Positions 32,471 to 46,674 of a DNA stretch of 64,000 nucleotides are shown here, piece by piece (position 1 is the first letter of the stretch; each line of letters starts with the position of its first letter). The stretch is taken from positions 1 to 64,000 of the forward strand of contig NZ_BJNW01000012.1 in assembly GCF_006539885.1 (NCBI RefSeq). The letters are read 5' to 3'. The position numbers were made by a program, and so were the translations under genes. This DNA is from Kocuria varians (GTDB taxonomy: Bacteria > Actinomycetota > Actinomycetes > Actinomycetales > Micrococcaceae). The notes under the pieces are model-generated. The model worked only from the letters and a program-made list of their open reading frames with translations. It searched no databases and was not told the origin of the DNA.

Positions 32471-33007
32471 CTAGTTCGAGACGGCGTCCTGCACGGCCTT
32501 CTCGGCCTGCGCGATCTTCTTCTTGGTGTCCTTGCTGACCTTCGCCGCGTTCTTGCGGACGTCGTCGGCGAGGTGGCTCGCGCGCCACGCCAGGGACGGG
32601 TTGCCCGAGGTGTCCACGGCCACGATCATCACGGCACCGAGCAGGGACACGTTCTTGAGCAGGGCGGCCCGGCGGGCCTCCTTGCCCTCGCGGGTGCTGG
32701 CGTCCGCGGAACGGTACTGGCTGTAGCCGTTGAGCGCGGTGGTGCCGAGCAGCACGGTGGAGGACAGGCGCGGCAGCTTGCTGATGGCCAGCAGGGATGC
32801 GGCACCCACCTGGGCGGCGGCAATGCCCTGGGCGACGACGGCGCGGTTGGCGGTCACGGGGCGCAGCTGCGGCGCGACGGACTCGACGGCCTTCAGCACG
32901 GGATCCAGCTGCTGGGCGGCGGCGGACGAGTTGCGGAACGCATCCACGCCTCCGGCGATGAACCCGGTGGCGAGCAGCGGGCGGGCGAGACGACGAACAA
33001 TGCTCAT
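32471..33007 (-). CDS. DoxX family membrane protein
   Basis: 178 residues with a DoxX core: [83 protein letters not shown]. The C-terminal 35 residues are charged and helical (Lys/Ala-rich). In mycobacteria a DoxX protein works with a thiosulfate sulfurtransferase and superoxide dismutase in redox stress; being next to sigR fits a thiol-stress role, which is inferred. The ATG at 33005-33007 is used. Confidence 0.82.
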   Translation of the reverse strand: MSIVRRLARPLLATGFIAGGVDAFRNSSAAAQQLDPVLKAVESVAPQLRPVTANRAVVAQGIAAAQVGAASLLAISKLPRLSSTVLLGTTALNGYSQYRSADASTREGKEARRAALLKNVSLLGAVMIVAVDTSGNPSLAWRASHLADDVRKNAAKVSKDTKKKIAQAEKAVQDAVSN

Positions 33008-33085
33008 GGTGCTCCTCCTTACGGTCCCGGCATTTCCGGGAAGGCATGCTGCCCATCCTATCGGCCCGCACGGGGGGATCTGCCG

Positions 33086-33112
33086 GGAATACCCGCCCGC
33101 GGTCGCCGTGTT
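33086..33112 (+). promoter_or_regulatory. Candidate sigma-R autoregulatory promoter
   Basis: GGAAT (33086-33090), 19-bp spacer, GTT (33110-33112), matching the GGAAT-N18/19-GTT pattern of the SigR/SigH regulon, about 100 bp before sigR. Confidence 0.55.
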
Positions 33113-33218
33113 ATCCCCCGTGAACAGCGCATGCCCCGCCGGGGCGCCGTACAGCACACGAGCCGCGGGAGGCGGGTGAACACCTCGAATGACGGCCCTG
33201 ACCTTAGACTTGGCTGCG

Positions 33219-33896
33219 ATGAACGATCAGCGAAGTGATGAATCCCGCGCCGTGGACCACCCGGAAGAAGTGCCCGCGGGCGAGGAGTCCACGCAGCAGC
33301 GCCGGGAACGGTTCGAACGCGACGCCATGCAGTACGTGGACCAGCTCTACGCCGCAGCACTGCGCATGGCGCGCAACCCCGCGGACGCCGAGGACCTGGT
33401 GCAGGAGGCGTACACCAAGGCGTTCTCCGCCTTCCACCAGTACAAGCCCGGGACCAACCTCAAGGCGTGGCTGTACCGCATCCTCACGAACACCTACATC
33501 AACCTGTACCGCAAGCGTCAGCGCGAACCGCGCCAGGCCAACACGGACACGGTCGAGGACTGGCAGCTGCACCGCGCGGAGTCGCACACCTCCACGGGGC
33601 TGCGATCCGCGGAGGTCGAGGCCCTGGACCACCTCCCGGACTCGGACGTCAAGCGCGCCCTGCAGGAGCTGCCCGAGGAGTTCCGGCTCGCCGTGTACTT
33701 CTCGGACGTCGAGGGGTTCGCGTACAAGGAGATCTCCGAGATCATGGACACGCCCATCGGCACCGTGATGTCCCGGCTGCACCGCGGCCGCAAGCTCCTG
33801 CGCGAGAAACTGGGCGACTACGCCCACGAACGAGGATTCGACACCTCCAAGGCCCGCAAGGCCAAGGACGGCGCACCAGCGAAGGATCGAGGCTAA
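33219..33896 (+). CDS. sigR: ECF sigma factor SigR/SigH (thiol-oxidative stress)
   Basis: 225 residues from ATG at 33219; an in-frame ATG at 33189 adds 10 residues, and a stop at 33177 rules out the long isoform known in Streptomyces. Region 2 has [39 protein letters not shown]-type sequence; region 4 has [22 protein letters not shown] and [18 protein letters not shown]. Group SigH/SigR, released from its zinc anti-sigma partner (next gene, 4-bp gap) by disulfide stress to induce thioredoxin and other repair genes. Confidence 0.95.
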   Translation: MNDQRSDESRAVDHPEEVPAGEESTQQRRERFERDAMQYVDQLYAAALRMARNPADAEDLVQEAYTKAFSAFHQYKPGTNLKAWLYRILTNTYINLYRKRQREPRQANTDTVEDWQLHRAESHTSTGLRSAEVEALDHLPDSDVKRALQELPEEFRLAVYFSDVEGFAYKEISEIMDTPIGTVMSRLHRGRKLLREKLGDYAHERGFDTSKARKAKDGAPAKDRG

Positions 33897-33900
33897 AACA

Positions 33901-34167
33901 ATGACCGAGAAACCGTGCCACAACGGCTGCACGGAGAAACGCATCCGCAGGATCTACGAGTACCTGGACGGGGCGCTGACCACCGAGGACCTCGAGGAGA
34001 TCCACGCGCACCTCACGGACTGCCCGGAGTGCTCGCGCGAGTACGACCTGGAGTGCGTCATCCGCTCGGTCATGAAGCGCTCATGCTGCGAGACGGCACC
34101 CACCCAGCTCAAGCGCTCGATCCTGGCGCGCATCGACGCCCAGTGCAACGAGCACCCGGTGGCCTGA
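33901..34167 (+). CDS. rsrA: Anti-sigma factor RsrA (zinc, redox-sensing)
   Basis: 88 residues with the ZAS motif HLTDCPEC (HxxxCxxC), further Cys at CHNGC and SCCE, and helices binding the sigma factor (IRRIYEYLDGALTTEDLEEI). Under reducing conditions it holds SigR; oxidation of the Cys pair expels zinc and frees the sigma factor. A hairpin at 34203-34235 ends the operon. Confidence 0.95.
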   Translation: MTEKPCHNGCTEKRIRRIYEYLDGALTTEDLEEIHAHLTDCPECSREYDLECVIRSVMKRSCCETAPTQLKRSILARIDAQCNEHPVA

Positions 34168-34202
34168 ACCGGCTCGATCCGGCGGCGGAGGCCCGACATG
34201 CA

Positions 34203-34236
34203 GAACGCCCGTGACCACGATGGTCACGGGCGTTCC
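34203..34236. terminator. Bidirectional hairpin terminator
   Basis: GAACGCCCGTGACC (34203-34216) pairs with GGTCACGGGCGTTC (34222-34235), 5-nt loop. Between convergent rsrA and the bL37 gene. Confidence 0.85.
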
Positions 34237-34256
34237 GTGGTTCGAGTGCAAGAACC

Positions 34257-34331
34257 TCAGGAGTTGGGCCGCTTGCCGTGGTTGGCCGAGTTCTTGCGAC
34301 GATCCTTGCGCTTACGTCCACGCTTGCTCAT
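34257..34331 (-). CDS. 50S ribosomal protein bL37 (24 residues)
   Basis: Minus-strand ORF of 24 residues, starting MSKRGRKRKDRRKNSANHG and ending KRPNS. A perfect AGGAGGT lies 6 nt before the ATG. It matches the tiny Lys/Arg-rich protein known from mycobacterial ribosome structures as bL37, usually encoded beside sigR-rsrA. It is too short for routine ORF calling, but the strong ribosome-binding site and conserved place make it credible. Confidence 0.88.
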   Translation of the reverse strand: MSKRGRKRKDRRKNSANHGKRPNS

Positions 34332-34437
34332 GATGTACCTCCTGCATTGATTGGCTGGGACATCGTCCGCCAGTATCTCACATCCGCGGCCGGTCGTGGG
34401 CCACGGCTCCGGGCGCGCCCGGGGGCGGCGGCGGGGT

Positions 34438-35037
34438 TCAGCGGGGTTCGGGCAGCTGCAGCCAGGAGTACCAGCCGCGGTGCAGCACGAGCCACGCGAT
34501 CAGGCCGTATCCCGCCTGCCCGGGCGTGCCGTGGTTGGCCGCGAGGTCCTTGCGCCACTGCTCGTGGTGCTGCAGCGGGTTGAACGTGTCCACGTACACG
34601 TGGTTGCGCCGGGTGGTGACGTCCCCGTAGGCCGCGGAGAGGTCCGCGATCTTGCGGTTGCGCTGCGGGTCCAGTGTGGGGGGAGGACCCACCACGAGCA
34701 CCTTGACGTTGTTCTGGGTGGCCTGGTCCACGATGTTCGCCATGTTCAGGCGGGAGCGGGCCGAGGTGATGCCGAGGTCGATGTCCAGCGCGGACGGGGC
34801 GATCACCAGGCGGTTGTCGCACGCGGGGTCGAAGCGGCGGACGGCCTCGTCGAACCAGCGCTCGTTGAGAGTCTCGCTGCCCTCACCGGGAGCCGCGAGG
34901 TTGTACGCGTCCACGGGGACGACGTCACGGGGGGTGCGTGCCAGAACGCGGCCGAACCAGCCGAGCGCGCGGGGGTCGTCCACGCCGGCCAGCAGTTCGT
35001 CTCCCACGGCCACAATGCGGATCCTGCGTTGGTCCAC
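34438..35037 (-). CDS. SGNH-like protein with GDEL instead of GDSL
   Basis: 199 residues from GTG at 35035-35037. The alpha/beta fold follows SGNH hydrolases: block I IVAVGDELLAGVDDPRALGW, a middle VIAPSALDIDLG, KVLVVGPPPT, and a late HGTPGQAGYGLIAWL that would hold the catalytic His region. In block I the nucleophile Ser of GDS is replaced by Glu, so classical esterase activity is doubtful. Possibly a non-hydrolytic family member. 8 bp gap from the kgd gene end to its stop region suggests shared transcription history only. Confidence 0.72.
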   Translation of the reverse strand: MDQRRIRIVAVGDELLAGVDDPRALGWFGRVLARTPRDVVPVDAYNLAAPGEGSETLNERWFDEAVRRFDPACDNRLVIAPSALDIDLGITSARSRLNMANIVDQATQNNVKVLVVGPPPTLDPQRNRKIADLSAAYGDVTTRRNHVYVDTFNPLQHHEQWRKDLAANHGTPGQAGYGLIAWLVLHRGWYSWLQLPEPR

Positions 35038-35206
35038 TCTTCTACATCCTTCGGATTGCCGCGCGGACCTGGGTGGCCGCGCTGTCGTCGATCCCCCCGC
35101 TGCCACGGACTCGACCAGGCCGGGTGCGGAACAGCGGAGGATCCGTTCCGGTGCCCCGGCGTGCGGTGTGCCCCGGCCCGCAACCGGAGCGCACCGCACG
35201 GGGATC

Positions 35207-40824
<5,618 letters not shown>

Positions 40825-40848
40825 TGCGCGGCCACCTCACGCGGAGCG

Positions 40849-40873
40849 TTCTCAACTGTCGATTTATTGAGAA
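40849..40873. promoter_or_regulatory. Candidate Zur operator upstream of znuA
   Basis: TTCTCAA (40849-40855) and TTGAGAA (40867-40873) form an inverted repeat, followed by a GAGAATGGTTCGTGAT segment resembling part of the AT-rich Zur palindrome. AT-rich for this genome and 80-105 bp before znuA. The precise box needs motif comparison. Confidence 0.5.
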
Positions 40874-40954
40874 TGGTTCGTGATAAGCTCGCTCGTGATT
40901 TGATGACACCGATTCTCACGGGCCTGCGCCCGGATCGCGACCGGAGGGAAGCAC

Positions 40955-41929
40955 ATGACCACAGGACCCAGCATCCGTCACCACGGCCGGACGGCGGCGG
41001 CCGTCTGCCTGACCGCGCTGTCGGGCCTCGCGATCACGGCGTGCGGTGGGTCCCAGGACGCCGGCGGCTCCGACGGCGCGGCGAAGGTCCGCGTGGTCAC
41101 GTCCACCAACGTATACTCGGACCTCGCCTCCCAGGTGGGTGGTGACAAGGTCGAGGCCTCGCCGCTGATCGACTCCTCCGCCCAGGACCCCCACTCCTAC
41201 GAGGCCACGCCCCAGGACAAGCTGCGCGCCGGCGAGGCGAAGCTCGTGGTGCTCAACGGCGGGGGCTACGACGAGTTCCTCTCCGGCCTCACCACGGACG
41301 ACCAGCGCGTGGTGGACGCCGTGAAGGTCTCCGGGCTGCAGAGCGAGGAGCAGGCCAAGGAGTCGGAGCAGCACACCCACGCCGCGGGTGAGGAGCACCA
41401 CCACGACCACGGCGGCTTCAACGAGCACGTCTGGTACGACGTCGAGAGCATGCAGAAGGTCGTCGACGCAATCGCCACGCAGCTGGGAGAGGTGGACCAG
41501 GAGAACAAGGACTACTACAGGGCCAACGCCGAGAAGGTCTCCTCCGAGCTGGGCACCGTGCGGGAGGACGTCGCCAAGATCAAGGGAACCGGCGGCTACG
41601 TGGCCACCGAGCCCGTGCCCGGCTACCTGCTGGAGGATGCCGGCCTGCACGACGACACCCCCGCGGAGTTCACCGCGGCGGTGGACTCGGAGTCGGACGC
41701 CGCACCGGCGGTATTCTCCAAGACCGTGGACCTCGTCACGAGCGACCACGTGTCCCTGCTGGCCTTCAACAAGCAGACCTCCACGGGACAGACCGAGCAG
41801 CTGCGCACCGCGGCACAGGACGCGGGCACCCCGGTGGTCGAGTTCAGCGAGACCATCCCGGACGGCAAGAACTACCAGCAGTGGATGACGGAGAACGCTC
41901 AGCACGTCGCCACGGCACTCAAGAAGTAG
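40955..41929 (+). CDS. znuA: Zinc ABC transporter substrate-binding lipoprotein
   Basis: 324 residues. Signal peptide and lipobox ending ITAC (Cys at about residue 30). Cluster A-I fold: VVTSTNVYSDLASQVGG, the first His in QDPHSYEATPQD, then a His/Asp/Glu-rich loop (EQHTHAAGEEHHHDHGGFNEHVWYD) typical of zinc-type ZnuA, and a C-terminal VVEFSETIPDGKNY. Binds metal outside the membrane and passes it to ZnuB/ZnuC, encoded next. Manganese cannot be excluded, but the His loop and nearby Zur gene favour zinc. Confidence 0.92.
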   Translation: MTTGPSIRHHGRTAAAVCLTALSGLAITACGGSQDAGGSDGAAKVRVVTSTNVYSDLASQVGGDKVEASPLIDSSAQDPHSYEATPQDKLRAGEAKLVVLNGGGYDEFLSGLTTDDQRVVDAVKVSGLQSEEQAKESEQHTHAAGEEHHHDHGGFNEHVWYDVESMQKVVDAIATQLGEVDQENKDYYRANAEKVSSELGTVREDVAKIKGTGGYVATEPVPGYLLEDAGLHDDTPAEFTAAVDSESDAAPAVFSKTVDLVTSDHVSLLAFNKQTSTGQTEQLRTAAQDAGTPVVEFSETIPDGKNYQQWMTENAQHVATALKK

Positions 41930-41932
41930 GAC

Positions 41933-42886
41933 ATGGATTCCAGCACCCCACCCACCGGCCACGGGCCGGACCTCCCGCTGCGCGACGTGCCGGAGCCACG
42001 CACGACGACCCCGGACCCCGGGGGGCCCGGCACGACGGCGCCCGGCGCGGCGGCAGGGCGTCGTCGTGATCCGGGGGCGCGGGCCGCCCCGGCGATCCGG
42101 CTGCGGGACGCGGAACTCGCTTTCGGCGACCGCGTGCTGTGGTCCGGGCTGGACCTGGACGTGGCCCCGGGGGAGTACCTGGCGGTGCTGGGATCGAACG
42201 GCACGGGCAAGACGAGCTTCCTCAAGGTGCTGCTGGGGTTGCTGCCGCTGACCTCCGGGACGGTGAGCGTGGACGGCCTGCGCCCGCGCGCCGCCGCCCG
42301 CCACGTGGGGTACGTGCCGCAGCAGCGCGGCTTCCCCGCGCGCACCCCGCTGCGCGCCAAGGACCTCGTGGCGCAGGGCGTGGACGGCGACCGCTGGGGG
42401 ATCCGGCTGCACCCCGGCCGCGTCCGACGCCGCGTGGCCGAGCTGCTCGAGCGCGTGGGTGCGAGCGACTACGCGAACGCCCCCGTGGGACTGCTCTCGG
42501 GCGGTGAGCAGCAGCGGCTGCGCGTGGCCCAGGCGCTCGCCGCGGACCCCTCCGTCATGCTGTGCGACGAGGCCCTGCTCTCCCTAGACCTGCACCACCA
42601 GCAGGTCGTGAGCGAGCTCGTCCACGAGCAGCGGGTGCGCCACGGCAGCGCGGTGGTGTTCGTCACGCACGACGTGAACCCGATCATCGACCACGTGGAC
42701 CGCATCCTGTACCTCGCCAACGGCTCCTTCAGGATCGGCACCCCGGACGAGGTGCTGCGCTCCGACGTGCTCTCTGAGCTGTACGGCACCCGCATCGAGG
42801 TGCTGCGCAGCAACGGCCGCATCCTCGTGGCGGGGCGCCCGGACAGCACGCACCACACCGACTCCCCGGAGGAACTGATCCCGTGA
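41933..42886 (+). CDS. znuC: Zinc ABC transporter ATP-binding protein
   Basis: 317 residues, long for ZnuC because of a 50-residue Pro/Gly/Arg-rich N-terminal extension. Walker A GSNGTGKTSF, Q-loop VPQQRG, signature LLSGGEQQRL, Walker B VMLCDEALLSLD, switch His in VTHDVN. It starts 3 bp after the znuA stop; a later internal start would remove the extension. Its stop overlaps the znuB GTG (GTGA). Confidence 0.92.
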   Translation: MDSSTPPTGHGPDLPLRDVPEPRTTTPDPGGPGTTAPGAAAGRRRDPGARAAPAIRLRDAELAFGDRVLWSGLDLDVAPGEYLAVLGSNGTGKTSFLKVLLGLLPLTSGTVSVDGLRPRAAARHVGYVPQQRGFPARTPLRAKDLVAQGVDGDRWGIRLHPGRVRRRVAELLERVGASDYANAPVGLLSGGEQQRLRVAQALAADPSVMLCDEALLSLDLHHQQVVSELVHEQRVRHGSAVVFVTHDVNPIIDHVDRILYLANGSFRIGTPDEVLRSDVLSELYGTRIEVLRSNGRILVAGRPDSTHHTDSPEELIP

Positions 42887-43896
42887 TCCTGGCCGACATC
42901 GACTGGAGCTCGTTCGTGAGCTCCGTGTTCGTCTTCGACGACTACGGCGAGCTGCTCGCCCTCGTGCGCAACTCCCTGTGGGCCGGGGCCGTGCTTGGCC
43001 TCGTGGGCGGGGTGGTCGGCACGTTCGTGGTGATGCGCGACCTCGCGTTCGCCGTGCACGGGATCGCGGAGCTGTCCTTCGCCGGCGCGGCCGCCGCGCT
43101 GCTGATCGGCGCGGACGTGATCACCGGCTCCCTCGTGGGCTCCGTGCTGGCCGCGCTCATCATGGGCTTCACGGGACTGCATGCGCGCGAGGGCAACTCC
43201 TTCGTGGGCGTGTTGATGCCCTTCGGCCTGGGCCTGGGCATCCTCTTCCTCTCCCTCTACCAGGGGCGCTCCTCCAACAAGTTCTCCCTGCTCACCGGGC
43301 AGATCGTCTCGGTCTCCTCGCTGCAGCTCACGTCCATGGTGGTGCTCTCGGCGCTCGTGCTGGGTGTGCTGGTGCTCGTGTGGCGCCCGCTGACGTTCGC
43401 GAGCACGGACCCGTTCGTGGCCCAGGCGAAGGGTCTGCCGGTGCGTGGGCTCTCGATCCTGTTCATGGTGCTGCTGGGGATCTCTGTGGCGCTGTCCGTG
43501 CAGATCGTGGGCGCGCTGCTCGTGCTCGCGCTGCTGATCACCCCGGCCGCGGCGGCCATGAACCTCACCGCGAGCCCCGTGCGCACCGTGGTGCTCTCGG
43601 TGGTCTTCGCCGAGCTCGCGATGGTGGGCGGAATCCTGCTCGCCCTGGGCGGGAACATTCCCATCAGCCCCTACGTGACCACCATCTCGTTCCTGCTGTG
43701 GCTCGTCTCTCGCGTGGTGCGGTGGGCGCGTGAGCGCTCGTCCTCGTACCGGAGCGGGACGACGACGCCGCACGGCGCACCGACCGACGCCGGTGACGCT
43801 GCCGCGGTGGGCGGCACCGCGGCGTCGTCCGATCCGGCGGGATCCCTGACGGACGGTGCCGCCGTCCCGGGCAGCGCCGCTCAGAAGAGGACCTGA
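42883..43896 (+). CDS. znuB: Zinc ABC transporter permease
   Basis: 337 residues, ABC-3 family with about eight membrane helices between residues 25 and 280 (SLWAGAVLGLVGGVVGTFVVM, VDVITGSLVG-like second span, VALSVQIVGALLVLALLITPAAAAMNL). The C-terminal 55 residues are polar and disordered. Pathway for the metal delivered by ZnuA. Its last 16 bp overlap the end of the convergent kinase gene. Confidence 0.92.
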   Translation: MILADIDWSSFVSSVFVFDDYGELLALVRNSLWAGAVLGLVGGVVGTFVVMRDLAFAVHGIAELSFAGAAAALLIGADVITGSLVGSVLAALIMGFTGLHAREGNSFVGVLMPFGLGLGILFLSLYQGRSSNKFSLLTGQIVSVSSLQLTSMVVLSALVLGVLVLVWRPLTFASTDPFVAQAKGLPVRGLSILFMVLLGISVALSVQIVGALLVLALLITPAAAAMNLTASPVRTVVLSVVFAELAMVGGILLALGGNIPISPYVTTISFLLWLVSRVVRWARERSSSYRSGTTTPHGAPTDAGDAAAVGGTAASSDPAGSLTDGAAVPGSAAQKRT

Positions 43897-44849
43897 ACCG
43901 CCGCGGGGAGGACCTCGACGGACACCGGCAGGGGGCCCAGCCGTTCGCCGTCGCCGTAGGCCGCGGCCTCCGGCTCCCGCGCGGTGGGCGGGGCGCCGTG
44001 CAGCGAGGCGGTCGCGGAGACCGAGGGCTCCACGGCCACCTGCGGCAGGGATAGGTGCTTGCCCACGAACAGGCGTGGGAACAGCACCGCGAGGCTCGCC
44101 GGCCCCACGTCCGAGACCGCGAACAGGTCCAGGACACCGTCCTCGGCGTCCGCGTCCGGCAGGATCGTCAGCCCACCCCCGATCGAGGACGTGTTGGCGA
44201 GCACCAGGAAGGACAGGTTCGTGTCGATCACGTGCAGCATGCCGTTCGGCGCGGTCCACGTGAGGTCGTAGCGGCGGGCCCGCATGGACACGGCCTCCAG
44301 CGCGAGGGCGACCAGGTACTTCGCGGAGGCCCTGACGCGCGGCCACGTGTTGGCCCGTGCATTGACGCGGGCGTCCAGACCCAGGCACACGGCGGTCGCG
44401 CACACGTGCTCCGTGCCGTCCGCGCAGCGCACGTGGATCAGGTCCATGGTGCGCGGGGCCGATTCGAGCCCGCGCAGCATGCGCCCGGTGGCCCGTTCGA
44501 CGTCGCCCACGGGAACACCCCGGTAGCGCGCGAGGTCGTTGCCCGAGCCCGCGGGCACCAGGCCGAACGGGAACTCGACCCCCTGCAGGCGCATCGTCTC
44601 GAGGCACTGCAGCACCAGGTGCGCCATCCCGTCCCCGCCCACGGCGACCACCGCGGCGATGCTGGTGGAACGGGAGCGCAGCAGGTCCGTGAGGTCCCGG
44701 GTGAGCTGCTCCGGGGTGGCGGCGGAGACCGGGACCGGCTGCAGTCCTGCCGCGCGGATCACGCCGGAGGCACGCTCGCACGCGGTGCGGCCCGGGCGGG
44801 AACCGCCGTGGTGGACGAGCAGGACCTCGCGGGGCTGGTCCGCGCTCAC
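43881..44849 (-). CDS. Diacylglycerol kinase family lipid kinase
   Basis: 322 residues from GTG at 44847-44849, which overlaps the zur stop. The DAGK catalytic motif VVAVGGDGMAHLVLQCL, then FGLVPAGSGNDLARYRGVP, and the second-domain segment LANTSSIGGGLTILPDADAEDGVLDLF are clear. Members phosphorylate diacylglycerol or related lipids using ATP; specificity is not visible. Cotranscribed with zur, a linkage with no obvious metabolic reason. Confidence 0.87.
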   Translation of the reverse strand: MSADQPREVLLVHHGGSRPGRTACERASGVIRAAGLQPVPVSAATPEQLTRDLTDLLRSRSTSIAAVVAVGGDGMAHLVLQCLETMRLQGVEFPFGLVPAGSGNDLARYRGVPVGDVERATGRMLRGLESAPRTMDLIHVRCADGTEHVCATAVCLGLDARVNARANTWPRVRASAKYLVALALEAVSMRARRYDLTWTAPNGMLHVIDTNLSFLVLANTSSIGGGLTILPDADAEDGVLDLFAVSDVGPASLAVLFPRLFVGKHLSLPQVAVEPSVSATASLHGAPPTAREPEAAAYGDGERLGPLPVSVEVLPAAVQVLF

Positions 44850-45295
44850 CGGGCCGCGCCCGGTGCCTGGGCCCCGGCGGCGGCGCGCTGCGTGCACTCG
44901 GCACAGATGCCGCTGATCTCGATGGTGTGGTCCACGTCCGAGTAGCCGTAGCGCCGGGCGGTCTCCGCGGCCCAGGCCTCCACCTCGGGCACCTCGAGCT
45001 CCACGGCGGCCCCGCACGAGCGGCACACCAGGTGGTGGTGGTGGTGCTCCGCCTCGCAGCGGCGGTAGATGGCCTCGCCGTCCGCGCTGCGCAGCACGTC
45101 CACCTGGCCCAGCTCCGCCATGGACTGCAGGATGCGGTAGGTGGTGGCCAGGGAGACGGGCTCGTCCCGCTCCTGCAGCACGCGGTGCAGGTCCTGGGTG
45201 GAGATGAAGTCGTCCAGGTGCTGCAGGGCCCCGACGATCGCGCGGCGCTGCTTGGTGTTGCGCACTTCCGCGTGCTGGGTCTTCCTGGTGCTCAC
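44846..45295 (-). CDS. zur: Zinc uptake regulator Zur (Fur family)
   Basis: 149 residues from GTG at 45293-45295, chosen for GAAAGGA about 8 nt upstream; the frame is open to 45331. The winged helix (NTKQRRAIVGALQHLDDFISTQDLHRVL...VSLATTYRILQSM) is followed by the metal and dimer domain: CEAEHHHHHLVCRSCG and CAEC (structural zinc, two CxxC). The His-rich regulatory site favours Zur over Fur or PerR. It lies 1 kb from znuACB and likely represses it when zinc is ample. Confidence 0.9.
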   Translation of the reverse strand: MSTRKTQHAEVRNTKQRRAIVGALQHLDDFISTQDLHRVLQERDEPVSLATTYRILQSMAELGQVDVLRSADGEAIYRRCEAEHHHHHLVCRSCGAAVELEVPEVEAWAAETARRYGYSDVDHTIEISGICAECTQRAAAGAQAPGAAR

Positions 45296-45453
45296 CCGGT
45301 GGTCCTTTCCCTGGCTGAATGGTGCCGCCATGGTAGCGCGCTGTTCCGACCCCCAGGACGGGGGACGTCACACGCGGACCCGTCCCCGTTCCGGCGGGCC
45401 CGCGGGTGCCCGGAGACCTGCTGCGCGGGGTGCTCAGCCGCTACGCTGGCAGC

Positions 45454-46116
45454 ATGCTGCTGACCAAGTTCACCCACTCGTGCGTGCGCCTCGAGAAGGA
45501 GGGCCACGTGCTCGTGATCGACCCCGGAACCTTCTCCGAGGTGGAGGAGGCGCTCGAGGGTGCCGGCACGGTGCTGATCACCCACGTGCACGCGGACCAC
45601 TACGACGCCGACCGGCTGGTCGCCGCGCTGCAGGCCTCCCCGGACCTCGCCGTCCACGGCCCGCGCCAGGTGATCGAGGAGCTCGCGCCGCGCGTCGAGG
45701 ACGCTGCGCTGCTGCACGCCGTGGATGCCGACTCAGAGTTCGCGGCGGGGCCGTTCACCGTGCGCACCTTCGGCGGTCAGCACGCGCTCATCCACCCCCT
45801 GATCCCCACCATCCAGAACGTGGGCTACGTGGTCGACGACGTCGTGTTCCACCCGGGGGACTCCTTCGTGGTGCCGCACGGGCTGACCGTTCCCACCGTC
45901 CTGGTGCCGCTGCACGCCCCGTGGTCCAAGATGTCCGAGGTGATCGACTTCGTCATCGCCACCCGCGCCACCCGGGTGTACCAGATCCACGACGCCCTGC
46001 TCTCCGAGACCGGCTTCGGCGTGGTCGAGAAGCAGGTTTCCCACTTCGCCGGGGTCTACGGCACCGAGTACCGCCACCTGGACACCCGCGAGAGCGTGGA
46101 GCTCCCCGCAGCCTGA
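45454..46116 (+). CDS. MBL-fold metal-dependent hydrolase
   Basis: 220 residues with the metallo-beta-lactamase core: LLTKFTHSCVRLEKEGHVLVIDPG, the HVHADHYDADRL motif (HxHxDH), HPGDSF and a later VYQIHDALLS His. Subgroup UlaG-like/YcaK-type small hydrolases; substrate unknown. TACGCT 6 nt before the ATG suggests a leaderless mRNA. Confidence 0.85.
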   Translation: MLLTKFTHSCVRLEKEGHVLVIDPGTFSEVEEALEGAGTVLITHVHADHYDADRLVAALQASPDLAVHGPRQVIEELAPRVEDAALLHAVDADSEFAAGPFTVRTFGGQHALIHPLIPTIQNVGYVVDDVVFHPGDSFVVPHGLTVPTVLVPLHAPWSKMSEVIDFVIATRATRVYQIHDALLSETGFGVVEKQVSHFAGVYGTEYRHLDTRESVELPAA

Positions 46117-46163
46117 CCACCGGGGTTCCGAACGGGCCCCATCCGCATCGAAAGGACATCGCC

Positions 46164-46592
46164 GTGAGTTCAGTGTTCAGCAAGATCATCGAGGGCGACC
46201 TGCCCGGGCGCTTCGTGTGGCGCGACGAGCAGTGCGTGGGCTTCCTGTCCATCCAGCCGCTCGCCCAGGGCCACGTGCTCGTGGTGCCCCGGCAGGAGGT
46301 CGACGCGTGGGTGGACCTGCCCGCGGACCTGGCGGCGCACCTGATGACCGTCTCCCAGACCATCGGCAAGGCCATCGACACCGCCTTCCGGCCCAAGCGC
46401 GTGGGGCTGATGATCCAGGGCTTCGAGGTTCCGCACACCCACCTGCACGTGTGGCCCACGAACTCCATCGAAGAGTTCGACTTCGCCAACGTGGACCAGG
46501 ACCCTGACCCGGCCGCGATGGACGACTCCGCCCGCCGGATCCGTGAGGCGCTCGTGGCCCAGGGGCACGCGGAGCACGTCGAGTTCGACTGA
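46164..46592 (+). CDS. HIT family protein
   Basis: 142 residues from GTG at 46164, with AAAGGA about 8 nt upstream. FSKIIEGDLPGRFVWRDEQCVGFLSIQPLAQGHVLVVPR is the HIT N-terminal half; the catalytic triad motif is HTHLHVWP. HIT proteins hydrolyse nucleoside phosphoramidates or dinucleoside polyphosphates; the substrate is not evident. 47 bp after the MBL gene, probably one operon. Confidence 0.9.
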   Translation: MSSVFSKIIEGDLPGRFVWRDEQCVGFLSIQPLAQGHVLVVPRQEVDAWVDLPADLAAHLMTVSQTIGKAIDTAFRPKRVGLMIQGFEVPHTHLHVWPTNSIEEFDFANVDQDPDPAAMDDSARRIREALVAQGHAEHVEFD

Positions 46593-46611
46593 CGCGTCGT
46601 GCCAACGCGAT

Positions 46612-46654
46612 GAGGAGGGGCGCGGGGCACCCGGGACGGGTGCCCGCGCCTCTT
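46612..46654. terminator. GC hairpin between HIT gene and hrpA
   Basis: A stem with small bulges joins GAGGGGCGCGGGGCACCC and GGGTGCCCGCGCCTC, then TTG. Lies between convergent stops, so bidirectional. Confidence 0.7.
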
Positions 46655-46674
46655 GCGTGCCGGGAGGGCCCGGA

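Noticed and set aside
33177-33218. N-terminal extended sigma-R isoform
   Set aside because: An in-frame stop at 33177-33179 limits any extension to 14 codons.
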